DNA of 64,000 nt from JABDII01 sp963815325 (GTDB lineage Bacteria > Gemmatimonadota > Gemmatimonadetes > Gemmatimonadales > GWC2-71-9). Under the pieces are notes generated by a model. The model saw only the letters and a program-made list of their open reading frames with translations, did not search any database and was not told the origin of the DNA. The DNA is taken from contig CAWFGG010000002.1 in the NCBI GenBank assembly GCA_963815325.1, forward strand, positions 558,001 to 622,000. The letters run 5' to 3'. Within the stretch, counting starts at the first letter, position 1, and each line of letters starts with the position of its first letter. A program made the translations under genes and the position numbers. Of this stretch, positions 9,122-17,900 are shown one piece after another.

Positions 9122-9551
9122 TTCACCCGGCCGTGCGCCGACTGCGGCCCAGGAGTCCCAAGTTTATCCCCAGGGGCCCAGCGTGGGAAGGGTTCTCCCG
9201 CTGAAAGAAATGCGGATGCGGTTACGACCTGATGACCCCCGGGCCGCATCGGCCAGGCAGGCCACCGGAACAAGCCCCTGTCATCGCATTCCTCGACTGC
9301 CCGCCGGCCACTGTCCCCGAGCCGAGACCGGCCTGTACTGCCCGAGCCGGCGGGCCACAGGCCGTATCTGATTGCACAGCAAGATATTACATCGGCCGAC
9401 TTGAAGCTGCAGTCTCGTTCGTGCGCGGCTCGGGGGACCTAATCGTTTGGGCCTGAGACTTGCACTAGTCTCACGCGGGCACCCTCAACCCTGAAGGTGC
9501 TGGCCACTCGGAGGACCCACCGGCGATCGTGCGAGCCGAAGGCAGGCGAAG
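9122..9551. other. 430-base intergenic region before the acidic protein
   Basis: No convincing gene. It contains an imperfect nested hairpin at 9329-9364 (outer stem CGGCCTGT/ACAGGCCG, inner stem GCCCG/CGGGC) and a perfect 7+7 inverted repeat at 9454-9473, described separately. The stretch next to the tRNA (9122-9230) should hold the tRNA-Pro promoter, but I could not identify its boxes. Confidence 0.5.
9454..9473. promoter_or_regulatory. Operator-like inverted repeat
   Basis: TGAGACT-TGCACT-AGTCTCA: a perfect 7-base dyad with a 6-base spacer, 79 bases upstream of the acidic protein start. Size and symmetry fit a site for a dimeric regulator with half-sites about one helical turn apart. No T tract follows, so it is not a terminator. 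The regulator is unknown. Confidence 0.4.
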
Positions 9552-9845
9552 ATGAGCAACCCGTGGACCCCACAGCCGAACGACGAAGAGGACGACGTCC
9601 TGTTTTCATCCGGCGGCAGTGACGAAGCCTGGCGGGGCGATCTGCACCTGGAAGACGACGAGAGCTGGAGAACCGACGTGGAAGAAGAAAGCACGGGGTT
9701 CTACGACGACTTCGAGGACGACGCCGGTGTCGTGGAAACCGAGGAGGATTGGGATGCCGAGGAGGAGGCCGCCGACTGGCCGGAGTGGCTGTCCGATCCG
9801 GAGTACTGGCTGTATGAGGACCGCGACGAGGGAGAGGCTGCCTAA
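9552..9845 (+). CDS. Hypothetical highly acidic small protein
   Basis: 97 residues, extremely rich in Asp/Glu (runs such as NDEEDDVLF, FEDDAGVVETEEDW) and in tryptophan (WRGD, WRTD, DWPEWL, EYWLYED), with almost no Lys. No signal peptide, membrane helix or known domain. The tract AGGCAGGCGAAG in front of the ATG could serve as an RBS. Such composition can occur in nucleic-acid-mimic or metal- or cation-binding proteins, but nothing proves a function. GC-rich DNA also produces long open frames on the other strand here, so expression itself is not certain. Confidence 0.55.
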   Translation: MSNPWTPQPNDEEDDVLFSSGGSDEAWRGDLHLEDDESWRTDVEEESTGFYDDFEDDAGVVETEEDWDAEEEAADWPEWLSDPEYWLYEDRDEGEAA

Positions 9846-9969
9846 CAACCCTCAGCGAGAACCTCGTTCCAGAGCGCACGCCCGCATAGCCCGCCACTGC
9901 CCGATTCGTGAAATATCCTGCACGCCGACATATGACTCGTAGGTGCCTTCGAGCATATCGTCCGTGATC

Positions 9970-10938
9970 TCAGCCAAAGCAGACCGTCTCCACTCGACCA
10001 TCGCAGTCGGGATCGTGGTCCATGGCTAGTGCTCCGTGGTCGGTCTGCAAATCAGCACCGGGCACGGTCGCGCCGCGCAGTATTTTGTCGGCGACGCTTC
10101 CGAGCAGGAAGCGGCGGACGCCTGATTCTCCATGGCTCGCGATGGCCACCATACCGGCGTCGCTCTCCTCGACAAGACCGAGAATGGTCGTCGCGGTGTC
10201 TCCTCCAGGCGCGATTCGGGTGATCACGGCCAGGCCCTTCTGCCGCAGGACACCCGCGAGGGCACCGAGATAGGCTTCCGCTTGCGATTCCAACTGCTTG
10301 GCAATTTCCTCGTCATACCCGACGACGTACGGTAAGGGCGGCTCCGCGATCGGGAGCGGCGGGTGGACCACGTGCAGCAGCACCAACTCCGCTTGGAACA
10401 TCGCGGCCAGGTCTCCGGCAGGACCAAGCACCGTCTCCCCGAAGCCCGAGCGATCGAGGGCTACCGCAATCCGAGCCGGGACGGGTGCCGGCCCAGCGGA
10501 GGTGTCAGCGGGGTCCGTCCGGATCAGGACCATCGGGATCGGCAGCGACCGAACCAGCCGGTCAGCGACACTTCCCATCCAGAATCGGTTGAAGGCACCT
10601 CGCCCATGGGTGCTCATCACGATGAGGTCCGGTCGCGCGTCGAGGACGTGCTTGCTGATGGCCTCGGCAACCGGCCCTTCGAGCAACGACGTGGTCGTCG
10701 TGATGACCTGACCCGGAACCAACCGCCCCGGCGCCTGACCCAGATATGCCTGCTCCGCCTTCCGAGAGGCCTCGGCATAGGCAGTAAACCCCTCGGGAAT
10801 ACCGCCGGGTACGGATGAGTGATGTACCAGGACGAATTCGAGCCCGGCGCCTGAGCGCTCGGCGATGGCTCGTGCAAAGGGTACGGCGGCTTCGGCGGAG
10901 TGCGAGCCATCGAGCGGAACGAGAATCGTGCGATACAC
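9970..10938 (-). CDS. Tandem universal stress protein (two UspA domains)
   Basis: 322 residues from a GTG at 10938 preceded by GAGGAGGT, which decides the start; the in-frame extension upstream is non-coding in character. Two UspA domains in tandem (about 1-150 and 160-310), starting VYRTILVPLDGS. Each has the ATP-binding tail G-x2-G-x9-G-S: STHGRGAFNRFWMGSVADR and IASHGESGVRRFLLGSVADK. Cytoplasmic, probably nucleotide-binding stress or dormancy protein. It is divergent from the CxxCH protein gene and lies near a DosS-like kinase, an association known from the mycobacterial Dos regulon. Confidence 0.9.
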   Translation of the reverse strand: MYRTILVPLDGSHSAEAAVPFARAIAERSGAGLEFVLVHHSSVPGGIPEGFTAYAEASRKAEQAYLGQAPGRLVPGQVITTTTSLLEGPVAEAISKHVLDARPDLIVMSTHGRGAFNRFWMGSVADRLVRSLPIPMVLIRTDPADTSAGPAPVPARIAVALDRSGFGETVLGPAGDLAAMFQAELVLLHVVHPPLPIAEPPLPYVVGYDEEIAKQLESQAEAYLGALAGVLRQKGLAVITRIAPGGDTATTILGLVEESDAGMVAIASHGESGVRRFLLGSVADKILRGATVPGADLQTDHGALAMDHDPDCDGRVETVCFG

Positions 10939-11157
10939 GAGTACCTCCTCAGCTCCCAATCGGCCTGGCGGCGGCGAAGGAGCCCTTTGGGAATGTCGGC
11001 AGCACAGTGTGAAGGACCTGTGAAGCCCTCGCGAACCTCCCTTGCGCACCACAATCTTCCATATTTCTTCCACTGGCGTTCATGCTCGGAGTCCTACTGT
11101 AGGCGGGTCATGAGGCAAGCCAACTCACCGCCGGCACAACAGAGGGGGTACGATTCC

Positions 11158-12351
11158 ATGCCGCGTCGTGTGTTCCAAGGGTCCACCCTGGCTGTGCTCG
11201 GTATCCTACTCGCATTCCCGGTGCGGAATGCCGACGCTATTCCCGTCTTTGCCCGGCGGTACAAGGTCAGCTGCCAGCTGTGCCACAATGTCATTCCGGC
11301 ACTCACCGCCTTTGGGGAGACCTTCGCGGGCAACGGCTTCCGCATGGCGCCGCGCGAGGAAAGCCCGGGTCTCCTCATCACCGGCGACAGCACGCTGTCC
11401 CTCCTCGAGCAATTTCCCTTGGCCGCACGCTTGGACGCTTACGTCCAAGGATTTGCCAATGGTAACGTCGTGACCGATTTCGAAACCCCGTACGGCCTCA
11501 AGATCCTGTCGAGCGGGGCCATCTCGAAGTCGATTTCGTATTACTTCTATGCCTTCCTGTTTGAGCGTGGCGAAGTCGGCGGCGTCGAGGACGCGTTCCT
11601 CTACGTGGATGATATCGGGGGGGTCAAGCTCGATGCTGTGGTGGGCCAGTTCCAAATCTCCGATCCCATATTCAAGCGGGAACTTCGCCTGGAGTTCGAG
11701 GATTATGCCGTATACCGTGCCCGCGTCGGCGATTCTCCGGTCGACCTCACCTACGACCGCGGCATCATGGCCATTGCCGACGTCGGCGGCTTTACGGTGA
11801 CCGGCGAAATCGTCAACGGAAACGGGAAGGGCGAAGCGCTCCCCAACCGTCGATTCGATGGCGATGGCGGCAAGGACGTGCTGCTGCACGTGTCGCGGGA
11901 CGTGACCGAGGGCCTTCGGCTCGGGGCGTTTGGATACTACGGCCGGGCGCGGAGCGGGGGGTTCCGGAACGAGACGAGCATGTTCGGCGCGGACGGTACC
12001 GTGACGCACGGTGCCCTGGAATTCAACGTCCAGTACATTCACCGCGAGGACGATCGCCCGACCTTTGCGCTGTCAGAGCCGCGCGCTAAGCTGGACGGAG
12101 GGTTCGGCGAGCTCCTGGTTCGCCCGCCAGGGAGCCCGTGGTACGGATTCGCCCTCTACAACCTGGTGTCCACCAATCGTCCCCTGCTCGACGTGAGACT
12201 CGGCGGACCGGCCAATGTCGATCGCTACGAGGCCGTGTCGGCGGGGGTCGGGCGCTTGATCCAAAACAACCTGCGGGTGACGACCGAGCTCACCTACGAT
12301 ATCGAACTGGAGGAAGGGCGATGGACGCTCGGATTCGTAACTGCCTTCTGA
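11158..12351 (+). CDS. Exported CxxCH-containing, porin-like protein
   Basis: 397 residues from the ATG at 11158 (AGAGGGGG upstream; an ATG at 11109 would spoil the signal peptide). Signal peptide to about residue 27, then IPVFARRYKVSCQLCHN with one haem-c type motif CQLCH (C39, C42, H43). The remaining 350 residues alternate short amphipathic strands and loops and end in ...TLGFVTAF, a terminal Phe as in outer-membrane beta-barrels. This suggests a barrel with an N-terminal haem or metal plug. The stop overlaps the cytochrome c gene by 31 bases, so both are co-translated. Family known only as cytochrome-like hypothetical; electron transfer across the outer membrane is inference. Confidence 0.75.
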   Translation: MPRRVFQGSTLAVLGILLAFPVRNADAIPVFARRYKVSCQLCHNVIPALTAFGETFAGNGFRMAPREESPGLLITGDSTLSLLEQFPLAARLDAYVQGFANGNVVTDFETPYGLKILSSGAISKSISYYFYAFLFERGEVGGVEDAFLYVDDIGGVKLDAVVGQFQISDPIFKRELRLEFEDYAVYRARVGDSPVDLTYDRGIMAIADVGGFTVTGEIVNGNGKGEALPNRRFDGDGGKDVLLHVSRDVTEGLRLGAFGYYGRARSGGFRNETSMFGADGTVTHGALEFNVQYIHREDDRPTFALSEPRAKLDGGFGELLVRPPGSPWYGFALYNLVSTNRPLLDVRLGGPANVDRYEAVSAGVGRLIQNNLRVTTELTYDIELEEGRWTLGFVTAF

Positions 12352-12728
12352 CCGTTGCCGCCTTGGTGTGCCTGCCACCGGCCGTGGCGGCTCAGGAACA
12401 GGCAAACGCGGCCCCGAAGGATGTGACGCCGGAGACGATCGCCGCGGGAAAGAAGCTGTTCGGCGGTACGGGCCTGTGCAGTGCGTGTCACGGAGCAAAG
12501 GCGGACGGGGGAGTCGCGCCCAGCCTGGCCGATACCGTGTGGCTCCACAGCTCGGGAACGTACGACGAGATCGTCGCCCAGATCCTCGCTGGCGTGCCTG
12601 CAGGCAAATCAAAAAGCGGCATTCCCATGCCGCCGAATGGTGGCTCGTCACTCAACGAGGAACAGGTCAAAGCGGTGGCCGGGTACGTCTGGTCGCTGAG
12701 CCACCAGCCGGCCAAGAAGGGGGGCTAG
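12321..12728 (+). CDS. Periplasmic monohaem cytochrome c
   Basis: 135 residues. Signal peptide about 1-24 (ending AVAAQ), then a class I cytochrome c: haem-binding CSACH (C53, C56, H57) and a probable Met ligand in GIPMPPNGG (M103), closing with EEQVKAVAGYVWSLS. The ATG at 12321 is preceded by GGAGGAAGGG inside the end of the previous gene. Likely electron carrier pairing with the CxxCH porin-like protein or donating to the ba3 oxidase further on. The stop TAG shares bases with the stop of the convergent DUF2892 gene. Confidence 0.92.
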   Translation: MDARIRNCLLTVAALVCLPPAVAAQEQANAAPKDVTPETIAAGKKLFGGTGLCSACHGAKADGGVAPSLADTVWLHSSGTYDEIVAQILAGVPAGKSKSGIPMPPNGGSSLNEEQVKAVAGYVWSLSHQPAKKGG

Positions 12729-12961
12729 CCCGCGTCTCCGTTGTCGTTCGTGCGTCGGCAGGTACGGATGCCCAGCCAGGCGTAGAGCGGGCAGAATCCG
12801 GTGATGGCTGTGGCAATGAAGCCAAGCCCGAGGAGGGTCACGTACTTCCAGGGAGGATCGAGCGCTCCATAGAGCCCGAGCAGCATCACGCCGAGCACCA
12901 ATCGGATCGCTCGATCGACCAGACCCGCATTTCGCATGGCGCGCGACGGCGTGCCCGTCAT
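12725..12961 (-). CDS. DUF2892 (YgaP-like) small membrane protein
   Basis: 78 residues, two transmembrane helices (about 19-37 and 42-62). N-terminal NAGLVDRAIRLVLGVMLLGL and the later GFCPLYAWLGIRTCR are the DUF2892/YgaP transmembrane signature. The conserved cysteines CPLY and C in IRTCR are present. Start codon is ATG at 12961 or the internal Met nine codons on. The gene follows the second universal stress protein by 10 bases and converges on the cytochrome c gene with overlapping stops. In other bacteria this domain is often fused to or beside rhodanese; function here unknown. Confidence 0.85.
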   Translation of the reverse strand: MTGTPSRAMRNAGLVDRAIRLVLGVMLLGLYGALDPPWKYVTLLGLGFIATAITGFCPLYAWLGIRTCRRTNDNGDAG

Positions 12962-12971
12962 GTTGGGTGCC

Positions 12972-13874
12972 TCACAATGGGACGGTGAGAACGGCGCAAG
13001 GAGCCCGGTGCGTCAGCTGTCGGGCCACGCTCCGAGATTCCAGCGGCCCGGGGGGACCGCCGCGATGATATCCCACCACCAGCACTCCCGCCTGGGTATC
13101 CGATAACTCCTGCAAGATTTCCGGCACCGGACTGCCGCGCCGAACCGTGAGCCGCTCGGCTGCGGACGACTTCGGGTCCAACCGTCCATGCCGTTCGCCA
13201 TGCAGCGCGAACTGGTCGAGAGCCCGGGCCAGCACTACGCTCCGCTCGCCGGGAAGCCGCTTGGTGAGGTGGGATGGTTCGTCGTCGTGTGGCGGCTCGA
13301 CCGTCACAAAGGACACATCTCCGCCGATCGCCTGGGCAAAGGCGATACCGGCGTGGACCACGGCAAGGCCCCGTTCGGTGCCGTCCGCCGCCACCAGAAT
13401 GGGGGACTCGTCGAAACCATCGGGTGGCACGAACAGACACGGCACCGGACTTCGGCGAACCACGGAGTCGGCGGTGTCGCCAAGCAACATCCGGCGCAAC
13501 TGAGAATGGCGCTTTCGGGTCATGACGATGAGGTCGGCCTGGTGATCCTCCGCGTACCGGGTGATCTCGACAGACGGAAGGCCCAGACCCACCATGCACG
13601 CCACCGGAACGTCGGCGCCCCCGCAGTCGGCACCGCGTGGTCCCGACCGCCACCAGAGGCAGAGATTGTCGAACTCCTCTGCGAGCCCGTCCCGATCCGG
13701 CACGGGCGGAATGGCCTCCATGGAAACTTCAACCGGCCGCTGCAACACCGCCGTCGCCACGTAGATCACGCTGACCCGGGCGTGAACCCGGCCAGCGATG
13801 TCCACGGCCGCAGCCTGGGCCGCTCGGGCGGCCTCGGTCTTGTCGCACGCCACGACGAGATGCCGGAGATTCAT
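12972..13874 (-). CDS. Tandem universal stress protein, second copy
   Basis: 300 residues from the ATG at 13874 (MNLRHLVVACDKT); a GTG at 13895 would add seven residues and cannot be excluded. Two UspA-like domains: the first keeps MTRKRHSQLRRMLLGDTADSVVRRSPVPCLFV, the second ends VLVVGYHRGGPPGPLESRSVARQL, a degraded ATP loop. Distinct from the other stress protein in the window. Transcribed divergently from the histidine kinase, with a 20-base dyad at the kinase start, so both may share regulation. Confidence 0.88.
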   Translation of the reverse strand: MNLRHLVVACDKTEAARAAQAAAVDIAGRVHARVSVIYVATAVLQRPVEVSMEAIPPVPDRDGLAEEFDNLCLWWRSGPRGADCGGADVPVACMVGLGLPSVEITRYAEDHQADLIVMTRKRHSQLRRMLLGDTADSVVRRSPVPCLFVPPDGFDESPILVAADGTERGLAVVHAGIAFAQAIGGDVSFVTVEPPHDDEPSHLTKRLPGERSVVLARALDQFALHGERHGRLDPKSSAAERLTVRRGSPVPEILQELSDTQAGVLVVGYHRGGPPGPLESRSVARQLTHRAPCAVLTVPL

Positions 13875-13986
13875 TGCGGATAGAAGTGGAGTCACCCACT
13901 AGGATGGCGTTCATCGGATGAAGTGATGATGAAGCCTCCTGTAAGCCAGGATCGGGCGTCGAGGCCGCTCGCCGTTCCGAGGCCAG

Positions 13987-15258
13987 GTGCTTAGACTGCA
14001 GTCTATGCCCTCCCCCAGGTCCAGAGCCTCGCAGGCGCGGCTCGAGCGCCTCCTCTCGGCCGGACTCGACTTGACGTCGGTTCTCTCGCTCGACGGAGTG
14101 CTTCGTCGGGTCGTCGACCTCGCATGCGAGATCCTCGGCTCACGCTATGCCGCCATGGGGTTGCTGGGACCAGACGGGAAGTCGCTCCAGCAGTTCGTCA
14201 CCGCCGGGATCGAGCCGGCGGAATCCGCCGCCATCGGTCGCCCGCCCAAGGGGCTGGGCGTCCTGGGACTCGTCATGCGGGACGGCAAGATCCTCCGGCT
14301 CGAGAACCTGACCCAGCACCCCGAGGCCCATGGGTTTCCGCCCGGGCACCCGCCAATGCGTTCCTTCTTGGGCGTGCCGATCGTGGGGCGGCGCGGCAGC
14401 ATTGGCATCCTCTACATCGCGGAGAAGCTCGAAAGCGGGGCGTTTACCGAGGAGGATGAGTACATCGCCCGCCTCATGGCCGCACAGGCGGCAGCAGCGG
14501 TCGAAAATGCACGCCTGCATGACGAGAGTGCGCGCCTCCTCGAAGAAGTGCAGCAACTGCACCGGTCGAGGGAGCGCTTCTTCGCCATGGTGAACCATGA
14601 GCTGCGAAACGCACTCGCCGGCACCTATGGGTGGGCCGAGATGCTGGTCCGTCGAAAGGACCCGGCGACCGTGCCCCGCGCGGCCTTCGAAGTGCTCGAC
14701 GCCGCCGAGCAGGCCGTCAGCCTGATCAACGACCTGCTCGACTTGAGCAGACTCGATGAGGACCGGTTGAAGCCGAAGATCGAGGAGGTGGTGCCGGCCG
14801 CCATTGTCCGCAGAGCCATCGGGCGGGTGACACCGGCCGCCGAAGCCCGGCCTGCCGGGCTCGAGTTCCACACCGAGAACGAGATCCCCACCTGTGCCAC
14901 CGATGCGCATCGTGTGGAACAGATCCTGGTGAACCTCCTGACCAACGCCATCCAGCACAGCCCGCCCGACACCACTGTTCGCACCACCCTCCTGGCGACC
15001 GGGGACGCGTGCCGCTTCATGGTCGACGACGAGGGCCCCGGCATCCCCGAGGACGACCTCGAACGGGTGTTCGATATCTATGCGACGAAGCCTCGTGCCG
15101 GGTCTCAGGGCACCGGCATCGGCCTGCCGCTGTCACGGCGGCTGGCTCGCGTTCTCGGCGGGAAGCTGTGGGCGGAAAACCGGCCCAGCGGCGCCGGAGC
15201 TCGCTTCGTGCTCGAGCTGCCCCAGGTCAGACGGGGAGTTGACCTGGCCTCATCATGA
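13987..15258 (+). CDS. GAF-domain sensor histidine kinase (DosS-like GAF)
   Basis: 423 residues from a GTG at 13987 with GAGG 4 bases upstream; ATG at 14005 is the alternative. No membrane helix, so a cytoplasmic sensor. GAF domain about 25-175: GVLGLVMRDGKILRLENLT and GFPPGHPPMRSFLGVPI resemble the DosS/DosT GAF domains; H121 lies in the segment that carries the haem ligand there. HisKA follows with the phospho-acceptor in MVNHELRN (H204), then HATPase_c with EQILVNLLTNAI, DDEGPGIP and GTGIGLPLS. The response regulator gene follows after 57 bases. An oxygen or redox signal is inferred, not shown. Confidence 0.93.
   Translation: MLRLQSMPSPRSRASQARLERLLSAGLDLTSVLSLDGVLRRVVDLACEILGSRYAAMGLLGPDGKSLQQFVTAGIEPAESAAIGRPPKGLGVLGLVMRDGKILRLENLTQHPEAHGFPPGHPPMRSFLGVPIVGRRGSIGILYIAEKLESGAFTEEDEYIARLMAAQAAAAVENARLHDESARLLEEVQQLHRSRERFFAMVNHELRNALAGTYGWAEMLVRRKDPATVPRAAFEVLDAAEQAVSLINDLLDLSRLDEDRLKPKIEEVVPAAIVRRAIGRVTPAAEARPAGLEFHTENEIPTCATDAHRVEQILVNLLTNAIQHSPPDTTVRTTLLATGDACRFMVDDEGPGIPEDDLERVFDIYATKPRAGSQGTGIGLPLSRRLARVLGGKLWAENRPSGAGARFVLELPQVRRGVDLASS
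13989..14008. promoter_or_regulatory. Dyad overlapping the kinase start
   Basis: TAGACTGCAGTCTA (13992-14005) is a perfect 14-base palindrome, extended to 20 bases with one mismatched pair. It spans the region from the GTG to the ATG candidate start codons of the histidine kinase, so a protein bound here, or the same sequence as RNA, could limit expression. It could instead be chance coding sequence if the GTG is used. Confidence 0.3.
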
Positions 15259-15315
15259 ACGTTTCTTCATAAATGGTTCCTCCAGGGTTCATCTGCCCGC
15301 TCTAGGTTCGGTATC

Positions 15316-16038
15316 ATGAAGATCCTCATCGTGGAAGACGACCGGAAGGTCGCCGGGTTCATCGAGCAGGGCCTCAAAGAGGAAGGGTATGTCGTCGATG
15401 TCGCGTCGGATGGTGACGAGGCGACGATGTTGGCGCATGTCTATGACTACGACGTCATCCTCCTCGACATCGTGTTACCGAAGAAGAACGGCTTCCAGAT
15501 CGCAACCGAGCTTCGGCGCGAGGGCAAGAGCACGCCGATTCTGATGCTGACGTCTCGCGATGCTGTGGAAGACGTGGTGCGGGGATTGGATGCCGGCGCG
15601 GACGACTACCTGTCGAAGCCGTTCCGCTTCGATGAGCTGCTGGCTCGCATTCGGGCGCTGGTGCGGCGCGGCGGCGCCGAACGGCTCGAGATCCTGCGCT
15701 ACGGCCCAGTGTCCCTCGACCGCCTCCGTCATCTCGTCACCGTGTACGACGAACCGCTGGATCTGACGCCCAAGGAATTCCAGCTCCTCGAGTTCTTCCT
15801 GCTCCATCCCGAGGAAGTGGTGCGGCGGACGACGCTGCTCGAGAAGGTCTGGGATATGCACTTCGACCCCGAGAGCAATGTGGTCGATGTCCACGTGGGA
15901 AACCTCCGGCGCAAACTGACCCAAGCCGCCGGTGAACGGCTCTTGTCCACGGTCCGCGGCGTGGGCTTCGCGCTCCGCCATGACGGCAAGACCTCCTCGA
16001 CCACCTCAGCAGCAGAGCTCGGCCAGACGGCTCCGTGA
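15316..16038 (+). CDS. OmpR/PhoB-family response regulator
   Basis: 240 residues. Receiver domain 1-120 with the acidic pair EDD near the start, phospho-acceptor in DVILLDIVLP (about D51), Thr in MLTSRD and Lys in YLSKPFR. Winged-helix DNA-binding domain about 130-225: LTPKEFQLLEFFLLHP, VVDVHVGNLRRKL, STVRGVGFAL. Closest in style to CusR/heavy-metal type regulators. A Ser/Thr/Ala-rich tail of about 15 residues follows. Partner of the GAF kinase upstream; its stop overlaps the P-type ATPase start by 4 bases (GTGA), suggesting regulator and pump are coupled. Confidence 0.95.
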   Translation: MKILIVEDDRKVAGFIEQGLKEEGYVVDVASDGDEATMLAHVYDYDVILLDIVLPKKNGFQIATELRREGKSTPILMLTSRDAVEDVVRGLDAGADDYLSKPFRFDELLARIRALVRRGGAERLEILRYGPVSLDRLRHLVTVYDEPLDLTPKEFQLLEFFLLHPEEVVRRTTLLEKVWDMHFDPESNVVDVHVGNLRRKLTQAAGERLLSTVRGVGFALRHDGKTSSTTSAAELGQTAP

Positions 16039-17867
16039 CCGGTCGGCTGCGGGCCTATGCCCGACCCGGCATAACTCTCCTCTTCATTGTCGCAGGCTTT
16101 CTGCTGTGGCTCCGTCCGGGCACCGCCCAGACGGGGGCCACGGTCTGGCTGATCGGGTTGGCGCTCACCGGGGCCCCCGTGGTGTGGGGCACGGTGCGAG
16201 GAATCCTGATCGGCCGATGGGCTGCCGATGTGGTGGCCACGTTGGCCATTCTCACGGCACTCGCGCTCCGTCACCCGCTGGCCGGCCTCATCGTGGTGCT
16301 CATGCAGACCGGCGGCGAGGCGCTCGAACGATATGCAGCGGGAAGGGCATCCGCCGCCGTGCGCGATCTCGAAGCCGCGGCGCCACGCACGGCTCACCGC
16401 TACCGGCACGAGGAGGTCGAGGATATTCCCGTCGACCTGATTCGGGTCGACGACCAGCTCCTCGTGCGTCCGGGTGAAATGATCCCCTGTGACGGGATCG
16501 CGATCACGGGCCGGTCGAGCGTCGACACCTCACGGCTGACCGGGGAGCCCCTCCCCGTCGAAGCGGGCCCCGGCACCGTCCTCTTGAGTGGAAGCCTCAA
16601 CGGAGCGGGCGCCCTCAGGATGCGAGCCACCGCTCTGGCACGCGAGAGCCAGTACGCCTTGATCGTCGAGTTGGTCCGGACGGCTCAGGCGAGCAAGGCA
16701 CCGTTGCAGCGCCTCGCCGATCGCTACGCCATGTGGTTTACCCCGCTCACCCTGCTGGCCTGCCTCGTGGCATTTGCGTGGTCGGGCGAGGCCGAGCGGA
16801 TTCTGGCGATCCTGGTGGTCGCCACCCCCTGCCCCCTCATCCTCGCAACGCCGGTTGCCATCATCGGAGGCGTCAACCGGTGCGCTCAGAATCAGGTCAT
16901 CGTGCGCACCGGGGCGGCACTCGAGCAGCTCAGCCAAGTTACCGTCGGGGTCTTCGACAAGACCGGCACGCTGACCATCGGGCGCCCTCAGGTGAAACAC
17001 GTGGTGGCCTTAGCACCGTTCACGGAGCTCGAGGTGTTGCGTCTGGCCGGTGCGATCGAACAGCAATCGAGCCACCTGCTCGCGCGCACGCTGGTCGAAG
17101 CAGCCACAGCCCGGGAGATCAGGTTCCCCGAGGCCCAACATGTCGTGGAGGCTCCGGGATCGGGCATTCAAGGCATCGTGGAGGAGAAACCCGTCTCGGT
17201 GGGGTCCTTGGCCTATCTCAAGACCACCGATCCCGCGGCAGCGGTGGGGTTTGCAAAGCTGGGACAGGGTGCCGACGGCGTCCACGCCTTCGTCGCCGTC
17301 GAGGGTAAACCCGCCGGAATGGTGGAATACGCCGACCGCATCCGGCCGGAACTTGGCTCGTTCCTCGCCCGACTGCATGCGCTCGGCATCCGCCGCACCA
17401 TCCTGCTCTCGGGAGACATTACCGCCAACGCAGTGGCAGTGGGGAAGGAACTCGGCATCCAGGAGATCCACGGCGACCTGCTGCCCCGAGACAAGGTGAG
17501 GCTCGTCCGTCACCTAGTCGATGCTGGCCAGAAAGTCCTGATGGTCGGAGACGGGACCAACGACGCGCCCGCCCTCAGCACCGCCACGGTCGGCGTGGCG
17601 CTGGCCGCGCACGGCGGCGGGATCACAACCGAAGCGGCCGATATGGTGGTGCTGGCGGACGACCTCAACCGGGTGGCCGATGCCGTCGCCATCAGCCAAC
17701 GAACGATGCACATCGCGCGTCAGAGTATCTGGGTCGGCCTTGGCTTGAGCGGCCTCGCCATGATCATCGCGGGCCTCGGGTACATTCCGCCCACCGTGGG
17801 TGCGTTGCTGCAGGAAGGCATCGACGTGACGGTGATCCTCAATGCCGTCCGGGCGAGCGCATCATGA
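16035..17867 (+). CDS. P1B-type heavy-metal translocating ATPase
   Basis: 610 residues, GTG start coupled to the response regulator stop. No N-terminal HMA metal-binding domain. Actuator loop with TGEPLPVEAG; membrane metal-site motif TPCPL (P265, C266, P267); phosphorylation site DKTGTLT (D308); hinge GDGTNDAPAL. Two things are atypical: only one cysteine in the CPx position, and the P1B His-Pro motif of the nucleotide domain reads SSHLLA instead of (S)EHPLA. The cation is therefore uncertain. Being next to a ba3 oxidase operon, copper supply or export is the natural guess, unproven. Confidence 0.88.
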   Translation: MTGRLRAYARPGITLLFIVAGFLLWLRPGTAQTGATVWLIGLALTGAPVVWGTVRGILIGRWAADVVATLAILTALALRHPLAGLIVVLMQTGGEALERYAAGRASAAVRDLEAAAPRTAHRYRHEEVEDIPVDLIRVDDQLLVRPGEMIPCDGIAITGRSSVDTSRLTGEPLPVEAGPGTVLLSGSLNGAGALRMRATALARESQYALIVELVRTAQASKAPLQRLADRYAMWFTPLTLLACLVAFAWSGEAERILAILVVATPCPLILATPVAIIGGVNRCAQNQVIVRTGAALEQLSQVTVGVFDKTGTLTIGRPQVKHVVALAPFTELEVLRLAGAIEQQSSHLLARTLVEAATAREIRFPEAQHVVEAPGSGIQGIVEEKPVSVGSLAYLKTTDPAAAVGFAKLGQGADGVHAFVAVEGKPAGMVEYADRIRPELGSFLARLHALGIRRTILLSGDITANAVAVGKELGIQEIHGDLLPRDKVRLVRHLVDAGQKVLMVGDGTNDAPALSTATVGVALAAHGGGITTEAADMVVLADDLNRVADAVAISQRTMHIARQSIWVGLGLSGLAMIIAGLGYIPPTVGALLQEGIDVTVILNAVRASAS

Positions 17868-17900
17868 AGAGCCCTTCACGGGGGGCGGTCCGAACGTACC

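Noticed and set aside
11093..11103. CCTACTGTAGG inverted repeat between the Usp and CxxCH genes
   Set aside because: Only 5-base arms; too short to separate from chance without copies elsewhere.
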